DNA of 64,000 nucleotides from Fimbriiglobus ruber. Lineage in GTDB: Bacteria; Planctomycetota; Planctomycetia; Gemmatales; Gemmataceae. Location of the stretch: NCBI RefSeq assembly GCF_002197845.1, contig NZ_NIDE01000014.1, positions 1,240,001-1,304,000 of the forward strand, given 5' to 3'. The notes below the pieces were generated by a model. It had not been told where the DNA came from. It ran no database searches and worked only from the letters and a program-made list of their open reading frames with translations. Shown piece after piece: positions 11,216 through 21,400 of the stretch (the stretch's first letter is position 1; every line of letters begins with the position of its first letter). Both the position numbers and the translations under genes were made by a program.

Positions 11216-11684
11216 TCATGTCTCGCGTCTGTAACGACTTGCGAGAACTCGCGGGCGGGCGGTGGCACCCCGCCGACGGGATGGTAAAGTCCAGGTGAAC
11301 CGCGGGTTCGCCCGCAGCCGGTAGACACACCCCACCCGGGTTCCCGCCCCGCGCTTCGAGTCCCCGCGTCGGGGTCGTCCCTCCCGTTGGCCGCCCTCCT
11401 CGCATCTCCGCCCGCGGCCGCCGATCCGCCGATCGAAGCCCGTGCGTTCGTCGACACCCGCCAAGCTAAACCGGATTAACGCCAACCCCGCACCGTGCGG
11501 CGGACTCGACCTCGCGACCTTCGCGACCGATCTCCGCAACCTGCTCGACGTCGCCGCCGGGGTTCGCGTGCTCAACCGGGTCCGGGTGGGGAATGCCGCC
11601 AGTGAGGAACCGCGGCCGGCCAGAACGGACGCCGACGCGTGTCGGGGGGACGTCGCCGGCCTCGGTGGCCGGATCCGAGAATAA
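11216..11684 (+). pseudogene. Decayed 5' remnant of a planctomycete cytochrome (DUF1592-type) gene with its promoter
   Basis: This stretch is a diverged copy of the promoter and first ~130 codons of the gene at 22709. The upstream parts align from ACGACTTGCGAG through the -35/-10 candidates TGGCAC (11263) and TAAAGT (11285), with the same 16-bp spacing. The translated part preserves ADPPIEARAFVD, GGLDLATF and RVRVGNA against the intact gene's DPPIDVRAFVD, GGLDLATL and RVRAGEM. The heme motif CAGCH has been lost and frames are scrambled. It stops shortly before the next element's target duplication at 11688. It is a relic of a second cytochrome gene or a partial duplication. Confidence 0.7.
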
Positions 11685-11694
11685 CAGGTGAGCC

Positions 11695-13400
11695 CTAGGC
11701 TGATCGGAAGTTGGGCTTGTCGCGGATTATTCGCGCGATTCTACTTCCGGGAACTGTTTCCCGCTTGTCGGGCACGAGGCTCGCATGGCAACCGCAACGG
11801 CATTCCACACCCCGCCCCGGATTCTGATCCCCAAACTGGTCCGCTCGCGGGACGCCTGGAAAGCGAAAGCGGCCGCCCGCAAAGCCGAACAGAAAGCCTT
11901 GACCATCCGCGTCCGGGATCTCGTCGCGTCCCGCCAACGTCATCGTCAGCGGGCCGAGGACCTGCAACAGCGGGTCGACCACCTGCAACAACGGGTCGAC
12001 CACCTCGAACAGGAAGTCGCCCGGTATCGCCCGGATGGGGCCGACGCGGGCGATGTCGCGCCCCCCAAAAAGATTTGTCCCCCCGCGGCGGCCAATACCC
12101 CGTCGCCGTCATCGGTCTCGCCGTCGCCCTCGTCCGGCAGGCCGGGTTGTCGTTCCGCGGAACGGCCGCCGCGCTGGCCGTCGTGGCCGCCGCCGGGCCG
12201 ACCGCCCTGGACACCGACCGGACGCCGTGCCCGACCACCGTCCGGTCGTGGGTCGTCCGACTCGGGTACGCCCACCTCACGCGCCCCCTGGCCCACGACC
12301 ACTCGTGGGCGTGGCTGATCGACCACACCCTCCAGATCGGTCACCAGAAATTGTTCGCCATCTTTGGCATCCCACTCGATCAGGTGCCGTTCGGGGTCCG
12401 CCCCCTCCCGTTGGCTGATGTGCATCTCCTGGCCCTGGTTCCGATGGCCACCACGAACCGCGCGCAGGTCGCCACCGCGCTGGCCGACGCGGTCGCCCGG
12501 ACCGGGCCGCCGCGGCAGATCGTGTCCGACGGGGCGACCGAATGGCGGGCCGGCATTCAGGACTTCCGGGTCCGGTATCCGGACACCGTCGGGGTGGCGG
12601 ACGTGACCCACGTCGCGGCTAACCTGCTCAAGCACTACTGGGAGGGCGATCCCCAGTGGGCGGCGTTCACCCGCCAGATGGCGGCCACCGCGGCGGCGAT
12701 TCGCCAGACCCGGTCGGCGCACCTGATGGCCCCAACGTTGCGGGCTCGGGGACGGTACCTGAGTGTGGCCGCGTTCGTCCGGTTCGGCCCGTTCGTTCTG
12801 CGGAAGTTGCAGGCCGCGGAACCGGATGCGGACGTGGTGGCGCACTACGGGTGGGTGGCCGGGTACGCGGCGGCGCTGCCGGTCTGGGCCGACCAACACG
12901 CGCTGGCCCAGGCGACCGTCCGGGTGGTCCGGGTCGAGGGGTTCGGCGCCCGGACCCCGGCCCTGGTCGCCGAGGCGTGGGAACCGTTGGCGACCCGCGA
13001 CCATCCGACCACGGAACGCTTGCGGAACCGGTTGCGGGCGTACGTCGGTCGGGAGACCCGGGCGGCCCACCCGGGCGAACGGCTGGTCGGGAGTACGGAG
13101 ATCGTGGAATCCGCGTTCGGGGTTCTCAAGCGCTTGTCCGGGGACCAATCGGCCAGTGGGTTGACGGGGTTGAGCGTGGGGTTGGGGGCCATGATCGGGA
13201 CGACTACCCCGGAGCAGATCCAGGGCGACCTCGAGCGGGTTCCCGAGAAGGTCGTTCAGACGTGGGCGAAACAGATGTTCGGGTCGACGGTCCAGTGGCT
13301 ACGGCGGAAGTTCCTCGGGACCGACTCGGCCCCGGGAAAAACCGTACCAGATCCGGGATGAACCCGAAACCACGGCCAGCCTGACTTCCGATCAGCCTAG
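11695..13400 (+). mobile_element. DDE insertion sequence of unassigned family, 7-8 bp target duplication
   Basis: 1,706 bp with terminal inverted repeats CTAGGCTGATCGGAAGT and the complement ending at 13400. It is flanked by direct repeats GTGAGCC at 11688-11694 and 13401-13407 (8 bp if one end base is shared). The clear duplication means both ends are intact and the flanks were once contiguous. It contains a two-frame transposase gene. The right end lies in the 3' part of the minus-strand gene at 13397-14217 and supplies that gene's present stop codon. Confidence 0.85.
11785..13361 (+). CDS. Transposase in two frames joined at a -1 shift
   Basis: The N-terminal frame starts MATATAFHTPPR at 11785 and contains a heptad-type coiled coil (DLQQRVDHLQQRVDHLEQEV). 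The continuation lies in the -1 frame from about 12070 and carries DDE-like contexts WLIDHTLQIG, IVSDGATEW and STEIVESAFGVLKRL. The switch point coincides with CCCCCCAAAAAG at 12061-12072, in frame as CCC CCC AAA AAG, so a -1 slip on the A run would fuse the parts. Programmed frameshifting is common in transposases, but a lost base is equally possible because such losses are frequent in this window. I do not recognise the IS family. The fused product would be about 525 aa. Confidence 0.72.
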
Positions 13401-14217
13401 GTGAGCCCCGAGGATGACGAGGCCGCGGACGGCGTCCGCCATCTCTGGTGGGGTGGCGGACGCGGACGAGCGGGAAGGCGATGGCCGGCGGCGTGTCCGG
13501 GCTGTAGGCCAACATCTCGGTCGTCGGCCGGCGGGTCCCGCCCAGTCGGTAGGCATCGCGGCCGCGGGCCGACAGTACGTGGGCCGGCCGGGTCAGGCGA
13601 GTCGAGCGACCCGGCGCCCGGGCAGCACGGGGAGCACGGGGAGCACGGGGAGCACGGGGAGCAGGAGCGGGTTCTGACAACGTACGGACTCTGGGTCACG
13701 TAGATCAGCGGGTCCCCGCCCAGGCACGTGAGTTCGAGCCGTACCTCTCCGGCGTCGGTCTTGAGGACGTGGCGGTAGTGGTAGCCGTCGACGGACTCGT
13801 AATCGTCCCACAGCCCGGCGTCGGCCAGGCTTTGACGACCGGCTCGGCCGCTTCCCGCGCCTCCGGCGTGAGTTCGTCGGGGTCACCCGAGAAGCCGTGC
13901 TCGACCGCGGCGAAGAAGTCGGTATGGTCGATCGCCGTGAGGACGCGGTCCGGGCACAGGTCCTTGACGGCCGCCTTGACCTCGGCTTCCATCTTCCTGG
14001 CCTTGGCCTCGTCGTCCGGGTAATCGGCCGGGGCGGACCGGGCGACCGTGACGGCTTCCTCAATCGCGGCCGCGACCCGGTTGAGGACGTCGGCCTGGTG
14101 GGCCTCGAACGTCAAGTCGGTCCCGCCGGTCTGGATGTCGTCGAGCAATTCGGGGACCGCGTTGCCGGCGAGGACGCCGTACCGAATGCCGGTCCGCGGG
14201 TGAATGTTGGCGGCCAT
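13397..14217 (-). pseudogene. Unknown protein gene, frameshifted and 3'-truncated by an insertion sequence
   Basis: The start ATG at 14217 overlaps the stop of the upstream gene (TGATG), so the two are translationally coupled. The first ~127 residues (MAANIHPRTGIRYGVLAGNA..., acidic and helical, DELTPEAREAAEPVVK) are in one frame. Near 13829 one C appears to be missing, after which the natural continuation GLWDDYESVDGYHYRHVLK and LELTCLGGDPLIYV lies in the next frame. That frame then runs through a 9-bp tandem repeat as Cys-Ser-Pro triplets and stops in the terminal repeat of the insertion at 13400. The original C-terminus is lost. No family recognised. Confidence 0.6.
13624..13659. repeat. 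9-bp tandem repeat (AGCACGGGG x 4)
   Basis: Four exact copies of AGCACGGGG followed by a degenerate fifth. The unit is a multiple of three, and read on the minus strand it encodes repeated Ser-Pro-Cys within the damaged gene at 13397-14217. It may be a slippage-prone variable-number repeat. There are no spacers, so it is not a CRISPR. Confidence 0.85.
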
Positions 14218-15473
14218 CACTTGCCTCCGGTGTGGGCCGCCCGCCGGGCAGCGGTGGCGGCCAGGGATTCGAGGCGGGCGACCTGGGCGGGGCTGACGGC
14301 CTGGGCCGCCTGGGCCTCTTTCAGGAGTTCGGCCACCTTGTCGCGGATCGTGATCCCGCTGCGGCCGTGCGGGGTCTGAGCCCCGGGCCCGCGCATAACG
14401 GCACGGGCCCGGACGCAGAAGTCGGGGAAGAGGTGCGGGGCTGGGGTCTTCGGGTCGGCGGGGGGCGGGTGCCGGCCGTGGGCCTCCCCGACCGGCCGGT
14501 GCGTGGCAAAGTTGATGAACGAGTTGAGCACGAGGGCCGCCTGGTCGACCGGTGCCGTCATCACCCACCCCGGGTACCGAAGGAGCGTCCCCAGGGCCCC
14601 GACGACCGTGTCGTCCGCGATCGGGGAGCCGCCGGGCTCCGGATCGCGGAAGGGGCGGCCGCGGCGGCCCGTCCGAGCGTGAGGGGGGTGGTACGGTTCC
14701 AGAACCGCCACGGCCGCCCGGCGCAGGCACAACGTCCGCACGCCTTCGATCGTGGCGACCACCGGCCACCGCACGGCGTACCCGGCGACGACGCCGCTCG
14801 GGCCGCCAGGGACGCGAGCGAAGTAATCCCGGCCGAGGGCCGGCTCGTCGGGGGCAACGAGGAGGGCGGCCAGGGCGTTGGCCGCGACCTCGGCCTCGTC
14901 GGCCGGCCACACCGGGATGCCACCCGTCGTAGTCCAGAGGCGGGCGCCCGGCCGGCAGTGCGCGTGACCGGCGACGAGGTCGTACACCTGCCGCACGAAC
15001 CGGCCGTGGCAGTGCGGGCAGAACCAGGCGTGACACGGCTTGTCGGGCCGGCCCACGCCGTCGAACGGCGGCCACCGGAGATAGAACTCGAACGATTGTC
15101 GGGAGATCGCGGCCAGCTTGGCCGCCCCGGCCGCGCGCAGGGCTTCCCACCGAAACATCCGGGTCCGGTACAAGCGGCCGGACCACTCGCCGAGGTCGGG
15201 CCCGGTACCAGTCGGGCCACTCGCAGAAACCGGCCGGTACCAGTCGGGGCCGAAGACTGTCGGGTAAACAGAAAGTCGGGCGGCCGACACGTCGGGGCCG
15301 TGAAGGGGGCGGATACAACTAGACCGGGCCTGGCCGGCCGACTCGTCGGGGCCGGACGAGTTACCGTCGCCGGCTTCGCCGGCTCGTGTTTCGACTCCAC
15401 CCGGCCCGGCTTTGGGGGCCGGTCGGGTGTCTTTGGTTTTGGATTTCTTCTGCGCGATAGCGTGCCCTCCCAA
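14217..15473 (-). CDS. CxxC...CxxC cluster protein, paralogue 1, unknown function
   Basis: About 418 aa. The conserved centre is CHAWFCPHCHGRFV near residues 146-158, followed by GHAHCRPGARLW, which looks like a zinc-binding Cys/His cluster. Later conserved segments are RAAVAVLEPYHPPHAR and LNSFINFATHRPVGEA. A broken paralogue with the same motif order lies at 16423-17175, so this is a duplicated family. The start is uncertain: TTG at 15473 gives the longest frame, and a GGAGGG sits right after it with no ATG nearby. The gene is followed without a gap (TGATG overlap) by the gene ending at 13397. A perfect hairpin and two direct repeats lie just upstream. The cluster suggests nucleic-acid binding, but I assign no function. 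Confidence 0.6.
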   Translation of the reverse strand: MGGHAIAQKKSKTKDTRPAPKAGPGGVETRAGEAGDGNSSGPDESAGQARSSCIRPLHGPDVSAARLSVYPTVFGPDWYRPVSASGPTGTGPDLGEWSGRLYRTRMFRWEALRAAGAAKLAAISRQSFEFYLRWPPFDGVGRPDKPCHAWFCPHCHGRFVRQVYDLVAGHAHCRPGARLWTTTGGIPVWPADEAEVAANALAALLVAPDEPALGRDYFARVPGGPSGVVAGYAVRWPVVATIEGVRTLCLRRAAVAVLEPYHPPHARTGRRGRPFRDPEPGGSPIADDTVVGALGTLLRYPGWVMTAPVDQAALVLNSFINFATHRPVGEAHGRHPPPADPKTPAPHLFPDFCVRARAVMRGPGAQTPHGRSGITIRDKVAELLKEAQAAQAVSPAQVARLESLAATAARRAAHTGGK

Positions 15474-15475
15474 TT

Positions 15476-15560
15476 TTCTCTTCTATTGCTTTGAATAGAA
15501 GAGAAATCCTAGAGTCGATCCCGGATAAAACCGCCAATAAAACCTAGAGTCGACCCCGAA
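15476..15560. promoter_or_regulatory. Perfect 12-bp inverted repeat and two direct repeats upstream of the Cys-cluster gene
   Basis: TTCTCTTCTATT at 15476-15487 and its exact complement at 15494-15505 form a 12-bp stem with a 6-base loop. Two copies of CCTAGAGTCGAYCCC follow about 36 bp apart (near 15509 and 15543), in locally AT-rich DNA. The arrangement resembles an operator or a small iteron set just upstream of the 14217-15473 gene. Function is inferred from position only. Confidence 0.55.
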
Positions 15561-15656
15561 ACAAATGCCGTTTTAGAATTCCCTACAAAACAAGGGCTCT
15601 CATCTCCGTCCCCGACGGGGCCCGTTTTGGGTTTCTACACGTTTACACGCGCGACC

Positions 15657-16391
15657 CTATTTCCGGCCCCCGACGTGGACCATTTCGGGGGTATCGTACG
15701 TCCGGTGGCGGTCGGTAATAACACCTGCTTCGACCCGACAATGGGCCAGGGCCGGGGCGTGCGGGACCAGCATGGTTACGGCCTGAAAGCGATCCACCCA
15801 GCCCTGCGTGATCGGCCCAGTGAACCGGACGAGCGAGACGCAGTGCGGGGCGGCCGGGACGTTGAGGAGCGCCTCCGCGTAGCGTTCCGGTCGCCACGTC
15901 GGGTGGACGCCGACTTCGAGGAGCCCGACCGGTTGCATCACGACGTCCTTGATCCGTTCGGGCGGGCGCTCGTGCGTCGTGGCCCGGTAGCGCAGGCCGG
16001 CGACCAGCGGGGACCGGGTCGCCCACTGGTTGGGGAGGTTGCCTGCTGAGGTTGTGGACACGACGAGCAGGCCACGCTCGAATCGATAGGTATCGTTCGA
16101 ATCGTGCCAGCCGCCGCCCGCCCAGCACCCGCCGTACGCGTTGCGGAGTTCCCAAGCCCGACGGTGGGCCGCGTCCCGCTGCGGCGTTTCGGGCTCCCCG
16201 GTCGCGTACGGCGGGCCGTCCCGGGCGACGATCGAGGCCCGGAGGAACGCGCCGTACGGCTCGCCCTGTTCGTCCCAGTGGTCGGCCAGCACGAGCCGCG
16301 GGGTGTCGTCCCGGTACGCGGCGACGCAGGCCTTGAGCAGGCCGGCGGTCGTGGCGTCGTAGTAGATCCCCCACATCAGTGGTTCGGACAC
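15657..16391 (-). CDS. TIGR02996-like domain protein
   Basis: 244 aa from a GTG at 16391 preceded by GGAGG at 4-nt spacing; an upstream in-frame extension has no such site. Near residues 28-45 it reads DDTPRLVLADHWDEQGEP, the signature of the TIGR02996 repeat-companion domain expanded in Gemmata-like planctomycetes. There are no leucine-rich repeats after it here. The rest (LRNAYGGCWAGGGW, PHCVSLVRFTG) resembles the tails of such proteins. It lies 31 bp downstream of the broken Cys-cluster paralogue, probably as an operon. Cellular role unknown. Confidence 0.65.
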   Translation of the reverse strand: MSEPLMWGIYYDATTAGLLKACVAAYRDDTPRLVLADHWDEQGEPYGAFLRASIVARDGPPYATGEPETPQRDAAHRRAWELRNAYGGCWAGGGWHDSNDTYRFERGLLVVSTTSAGNLPNQWATRSPLVAGLRYRATTHERPPERIKDVVMQPVGLLEVGVHPTWRPERYAEALLNVPAAPHCVSLVRFTGPITQGWVDRFQAVTMLVPHAPALAHCRVEAGVITDRHRTYDTPEMVHVGGRK

Positions 16392-16422
16392 GGGGCCTCC
16401 GCGGTCGGGGCCGGCCGGTTCA

Positions 16423-17175
16423 TCACTCAGCCTGAGTACCGCAGAACCCGCGCGTCGGCCGCGGTGATCGTCGCTGGGGTCGCGACCTCGCCGCCCGTTC
16501 GGGGTTCTGGCGGGGCTGCCCGCGGTCCGTGTGGAATCGCGGCGGGTGGTACGGTTCGAGGACGGCGATCGCGGCATGCCGCAATGCCCACGTCGGCTCG
16601 CGCTCGTTTTCGGTCAGGACCGGCCACCGGCCGGCGTACCCGGCCGGGGCGTCCGCGAAGTGGACCCGGCCGAGGGGAGGTTGGCCGGGGTCGACGAAGT
16701 GCGCGGCCACCGCTTCGGCCGATTGCTCGGTCTCATCAATAGTACCAAAGGTACGCCCGTCATCCCGGTCCACACGTGGGTCCCCGGCCGGCAATGGGCG
16801 TGGCCGGCCGGGAGGTCGTACACCCGGCGGACGAACCGGCTGTGACAGTGCGGGCAGAACCAGGCGTGGCACACCCAGACGGGCCGGCCGACGGCGTCGA
16901 ACGGCGGATGTCGGATGTCGGCGGCGAACGACTGACGGGAGATCGAGGCCAGCTTAACGGCCCCGGCGTCACGGAGCAGGTGCCACCGGCGGATGCGGTA
17001 CCCGGCACAGCCGAGCGGACCACACGGCCGATATCGCCCCATACGGCGAACCGGCCCCCTTGGTCGGGACAGCGATGGCCCAGGGCCAGTTGGGGCCGAG
17101 GACGGGCGGGAATACACACAGCCTGGCGCCAACACGTCGGGACCGAAGAGCGGTCGATCTCGTCGACCACGCACC
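16423..17175 (-). pseudogene. CxxC...CxxC cluster protein, paralogue 2, frameshifted
   Basis: Recognisable against paralogue 1 in order: GPDVLAPGCVYS, GAVKLASISRQSF, CHAWFCPHCHSRFVRRVYDL and GHAHCRPGTHVW in one frame. Then DETEQSAEAVAAHFV, GYAGRWPVLTE and RHAAIAVLEPYHPPRF follow in another frame, ending FCGTQAE at 16423. The shift lies near 16740. It is also shorter at the C-terminus than paralogue 1. The upstream limit is where similarity to paralogue 1 fades; a true start was not found. It is upstream of, and probably co-transcribed with, the gene at 15657-16391. Confidence 0.6.
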
Positions 17176-17700
17176 CCTCCGCGAACCCACCGACGACCAG
17201 GTTGGTGATCCGCCCCAGCACACTTTCGTAGTTGACCAACTCGGCCAGCGAAGCGCTCGCGACGGCCAGCAACCCGACGCCTCTCCCGTGCGCTTGCGGG
17301 GCGGTCACGGCCCGGAACACTTTCCCGAACGCACGTCGCACCGTCCTGGAGGGGGACCATGACCCCGTCGACGAAAAACCGGCTGCCGTCCTATTTCAGG
17401 TGCCCGATGAGGTTGGCCGGCGCGAACCCGGTGATGCTTCGGCGCCGCCCAGGCGGTCCAGTACGCGGCCGCCCGGGTCGGTGGTCCCGACGTCGCAGTC
17501 GGTCGCGTTCCCCAGAAGCAACTCCAGCCGCTGATCATTATCGCGAACCAGGAACCCCGCCCGTATGCGATCGGTTTGATCGATCCCATGCACGGCGAAT
17601 CCGGTTCCCGCCCCGGCCTCGTTCCGCACTGGCAGGCAAACTCCGATTGCCCCGCCCGACCGGTTGGAGGAGGAGCGGGGCATCTGGAGCGCATTCGGCG
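17176..17700 (-). pseudogene. Degenerate coding remnant, unknown family
   Basis: Three minus-strand stretches look like former protein but lie in different frames or are separated by stops: IRAGFLVRDNDQRLELLLGN, ITGFAPANLIGHLK followed by a stop and DGSRFFVDGVMVPLQDG, and LAELVNYESVLGRITNLVVG. The texture suggests one decayed gene upstream of the Cys-cluster paralogue. I do not recognise it. From 17701 to 18420 I see no convincing gene, only the interspersed repeat noted at 18127. Confidence 0.3.
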
Positions 17701-18126
17701 CGGGGGCGACTCGGCGACTTCGAGACGTTGCGGGCGACGCAAGGCGGCGGCCGGGTCGGCATTTCGCTCAGAGTCTTTGCTCGTTCGCGACACTACGGCC
17801 ACGTCATCGGCGCGTCGAAGGTCGCCCGCCACGTCCCCGCCGTCAAGCGGGGCGAGCGGGTCCTGGCCGAGCCCCACTGGCGGAGCGAAGCCGCCCTGCA
17901 GGCGGGCGAGGTTGGGACGTAATAACGGGATTCTCTGTCCGGCCGGATCGCCGGGGGCCGCAACTTCGCGGCCATGTTCGGCGTGCTCGCCGACGACCGC
18001 ACCTCGGCCCCGGTCGGCTCCCTCCGCGCGGCCGTACATCTCGACGACGGCGAGCGGGTGGGGACGGAGGTCGCAGTCGGCGTCCTGCGGTCCACACGAA
18101 TAGAGATGTCGGGCCGCCTGCAAGAC

Positions 18127-18295
18127 GTTCCGCCCCGCCCAAATCTCGGAGGCCAATCCGTATCGAGCGGGACCCGGTCGGCGCCATTGCGACCCGCGAC
18201 GCGACCCTGTCGGGATCAAGGACGAGCCCCGTCCGGTGACGGGGTCGACGCCAGCGTGGTGCAACGGGGGCCGGGACCGGGAGGGGCGACGCCCC
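18127..18295 (+). repeat. Interspersed repeat, copy 1 (upstream of kinase)
   Basis: About 170 bp, clearly alignable to 27030-27195. Shared blocks include CCCAAATCT, AGGCCAATC, CGACGCGACC versus CGACACGACC, CCGGTGACGGGGT, GTGGTGCAACG and GGGACCGGGAGGGGC. Both copies are intergenic, one upstream of the kinase and one downstream of the DUF1552 gene, so they bracket the 18.4-26.7 kb block in the same orientation. Confidence 0.65.
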
Positions 18296-18423
18296 GGAAC
18301 GGTCCGAACGCGGTCGGGGCAACGGCCCCACCCGCCCGCCCGGATCGGAGGGAAACCCGCGAGACGGATCGGTCGTCGGTCGGCTATACTCATTCGGACG
18401 TCGCCACGCACCCGGAGCCGACC

Positions 18424-21400
18424 GTGCCCGACCCCACCCTTCAGGCCGAGTCGGCTGAACAGACCGTCACGAAATCCGTCGCCGACCCGGCCGCCACCGC
18501 CAGCGGGCCCTCCGGCGCGCCGGCCGCCGCCACCCACGTCGACGCCCTCCCCACTCACGCCCCCGTTCCCCCGCCGGCCGCCCCGTCCGGCCGCTACGAA
18601 CTCGGTGACGAGATCGCCCACGGCGGGATGGGCGCCGTCTACCGGGCCACCGACACCGCCTTCGGCCGCGAGGTCGCCGTCAAGTTGCTCCTCGACCGGT
18701 ACGGGCCGCAGTCCGGGACCGCCCGCCGGTTTGCCGACGAGGCCCGCATCACCGGGCAGTTGCAGCACCCGAACATCCCGGCCGTGTTCGACCTCGGCAC
18801 GCTGCCCGACGGGCGGCCGTTCCCGGCCATGAAGCTCGTCAAGGGCGACACCCTCGACGCCCTGCTCAAGGCCCGCCCCGACCCGGCGGCCGCGCGGGGG
18901 CGGTTCGTGGCCGCGTTCGAGCTGGTGTGTCAGGCGGTGGCCTACGCCCACGCCCACGACGTCATCCACCGCGACCTGAAGCCGGCCAACGTCATGGTGG
19001 GGGCGTTCGGCGAGGTGCAGGTCATGGACTGGGGCCTCGCCAAGGTTCTCCGCACTGGCGGCGACGGGGCGGCCGACCCGGAGGCCACGTCCGTCGCCTC
19101 CGCGGTGGTCAGCCTGCGGGATGTCGACGACCTGCTCACCCAGGCCGGGAGCGTCCTCGGCACTCCGGCGTTCATGCCCCCCGAGCAGGCGGTCGGGGCC
19201 GTCCACAAGATCGACGCCCGGAGCGACGTGTTCGGCCTCGGCGGCATCCTGGCCGTGATCCTGACCGGGACCCCGCCGTTTGCGGCGAGCTCGGCCGAGA
19301 CGAGCCGGGTGAAGTCGGCCACCGGGGACGTGGCCGACTGCTTCGCCCGGATGGACGCGTGCGGGGCCGACCCGGAACTGGTCGCCCTGTGCAAGCGGTG
19401 CCTGTCCCCGAAAGCGGTCGACCGCCCGGCCGACACCGGGGAGGTGGCGAGGGCGGTAGCCGCGCTGCGGGCGGCAGCCGACGACCGGGCCCGGCAGGCG
19501 GAACTGGACAAGGTGCGGGTGGAAGGCGACCTGCGGGCCGCCGACGCCCGGACGGCCGAGCAGCGGAAGCGGCGGAAGGTGCAGGCCGCGCTCGGGCTCA
19601 CGGTCGCCGCCCTGGTGGTGCTCGGGGGCGCGGTCGCCTGGCGGGCTCGGGAGCACGAGCGGGGACGCCGCGAACAGTCCGAGCGGGAGGTGAATGACGC
19701 CGTCGGGGCGGCGGTCGCCCGGTACGCTCAGGCCCGCGGGGCGGACTGCGACCTGGCCCTGTGGGCCGAGGCGCGGGCGGCCGCGCTCCAGGCCCGGGAC
19801 CTGGTTGAACGCAGCGCGGCACCGGTCGACGCCCAAGACCGCGTCCGCGACTTGCTCGTCGAGATCGAGCAGGTCGAGAAGAACCGCCGGCTGAGCGGCA
19901 CCCTCCTGGAAATCCAGGCCGGCATGGGCGACGCGCTCGCCTTCAACAACAACCAGGACTTCGACGGGGCCGACGCCCGGTACGAGGAGGCGTTCCGCGA
20001 TTACGGGACCGACCTGTTCGCCCTCTCCCCGGAGGCGGGCGCCGACCTGCTCCGGTCCCTCGGCAGCAACCGGACGGTTGAACTGGCGGCCGCCCTCGAC
20101 GACTGGGCGTACGTCCAGCGGTTCGCGATCGACGCCAAGCCGGGCCGGGACGCCCACCTGTTCCGGGTGACCCGCGCGCTCGACCCGGACCCGGTCCGCA
20201 ACCGGATCCGCGACGCCGTCACGGCCGCCGACCCGGCCGCCCTGCTCGCCATCGCCGACGAGATCGACCCCGCCCGGCAGCCGGTCCAAACGGTGAATTT
20301 GGTTCCCGTCTACCTGTACATCTTAACCGGCGCCCCCGACCACGCCGCTTCGATCCGGTTCCTGACGCGGGCCCAGCCGCACCACCCCGGGGATTTCCAG
20401 ATCAACCACAACCTCGCCTGGTTCTTGATCGGCGACGGGAAGTACGCGGAAGCCCTCCCGTACTGCATGGCGGCGATCGCCGTGCGGCCGACCGGCGCGG
20501 CGGCCTGGCTCGATTACGCCCGGGCCCTGGACGGGCTCGGCAGCACCGCCGACCGGACCCCCGTCCTGCGGCGGATTTGCGCCCTCGCCCCGAAGTCCGC
20601 AGCCGCCCGCCGCGAACTGGCGAACGCCCTCTTTCGTGCCGGCGACCGGCCCGGCGGCGTCGCGGCCCTGCGGGACGCCGCCGCCGTCGCCGGGGCGGCC
20701 CTCCGGCACCGGCCGGCCCACGGCCCGCTCGTCCAGTTGACGCGGGACGTGACGGCCGACCTGGCGGGGGCTTTTCGCACCGACGGCGACCTCGTCGGGG
20801 CGATCGCCGCCTACCGGAGTGGTCCGGCTCGACCCCGAGGACCTCGGCTCGCTCACCGAACTGGCGAACCTGCTCCGCGCCCGGGGGGACGAGGGCGGCG
20901 CCGCCGAGGTCGCCCGCCGGGCCGAAACGCTCCTGGACGCGCGTGCGATGGACGCGCTGTGCGACGAAGCCGTTGCCCTGCTGGAGGCCGAGAAGCACGA
21001 CGCGGCCCTCGCCCTGCTCCCCGAATCACCGACGTGTGGAAGCGCCAACCGAAGGAGACCATCGCCCTCTCGAACGCCCTGGCCCGCGTCGGCGAAGGGT
21101 TGGTGGACAACGACCGGCCGGCGGAGGCCGAGCCCTTCCTGCGCGACTGCCTGGCGATCCGCCTGGCGCTCGCGCCGGGCTCCTGGATGACGGCGTACAC
21201 CCGGACCTACCTGGGGGAGGCGTTGGCGGCCCGCATGCGGTTCGCGGAGGCCGAGGCGGTCACGCGGCAAGGCTTCGAGGCGCTCGTCGGGGCGAGTTAC
21301 CCGGACGACTGGCGGTCCTACGTCCGCTACCGCCTGTGGCAGGCGGCCGGCACGCTGGCCGCCCTCGCCGACGCGGCCGGGAAGGCGGACGAGGCCCGGA

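Noticed and set aside
13624-13659. Short repeats as a CRISPR array
   Set aside because: The unit is 9 bp, contiguous and without spacers. The attC-like repeats at 32-40 kb are also not CRISPR: they are palindromic, widely spaced and separated by genes.
17974-18423. Extending the kinase start upstream to the ATG at 17974
   Set aside because: That segment includes the interspersed repeat shared with 27030-27195 and lacks kinase-like sequence; the GTG at 18424 after TATACT is more plausible.
17305-20289. A ~1,000-codon open frame on the minus strand across the kinase start
   Set aside because: It is Arg/Pro/Gly-rich shadow sequence opposite real kinase motifs on the plus strand; GC-rich DNA gives such frames everywhere here.
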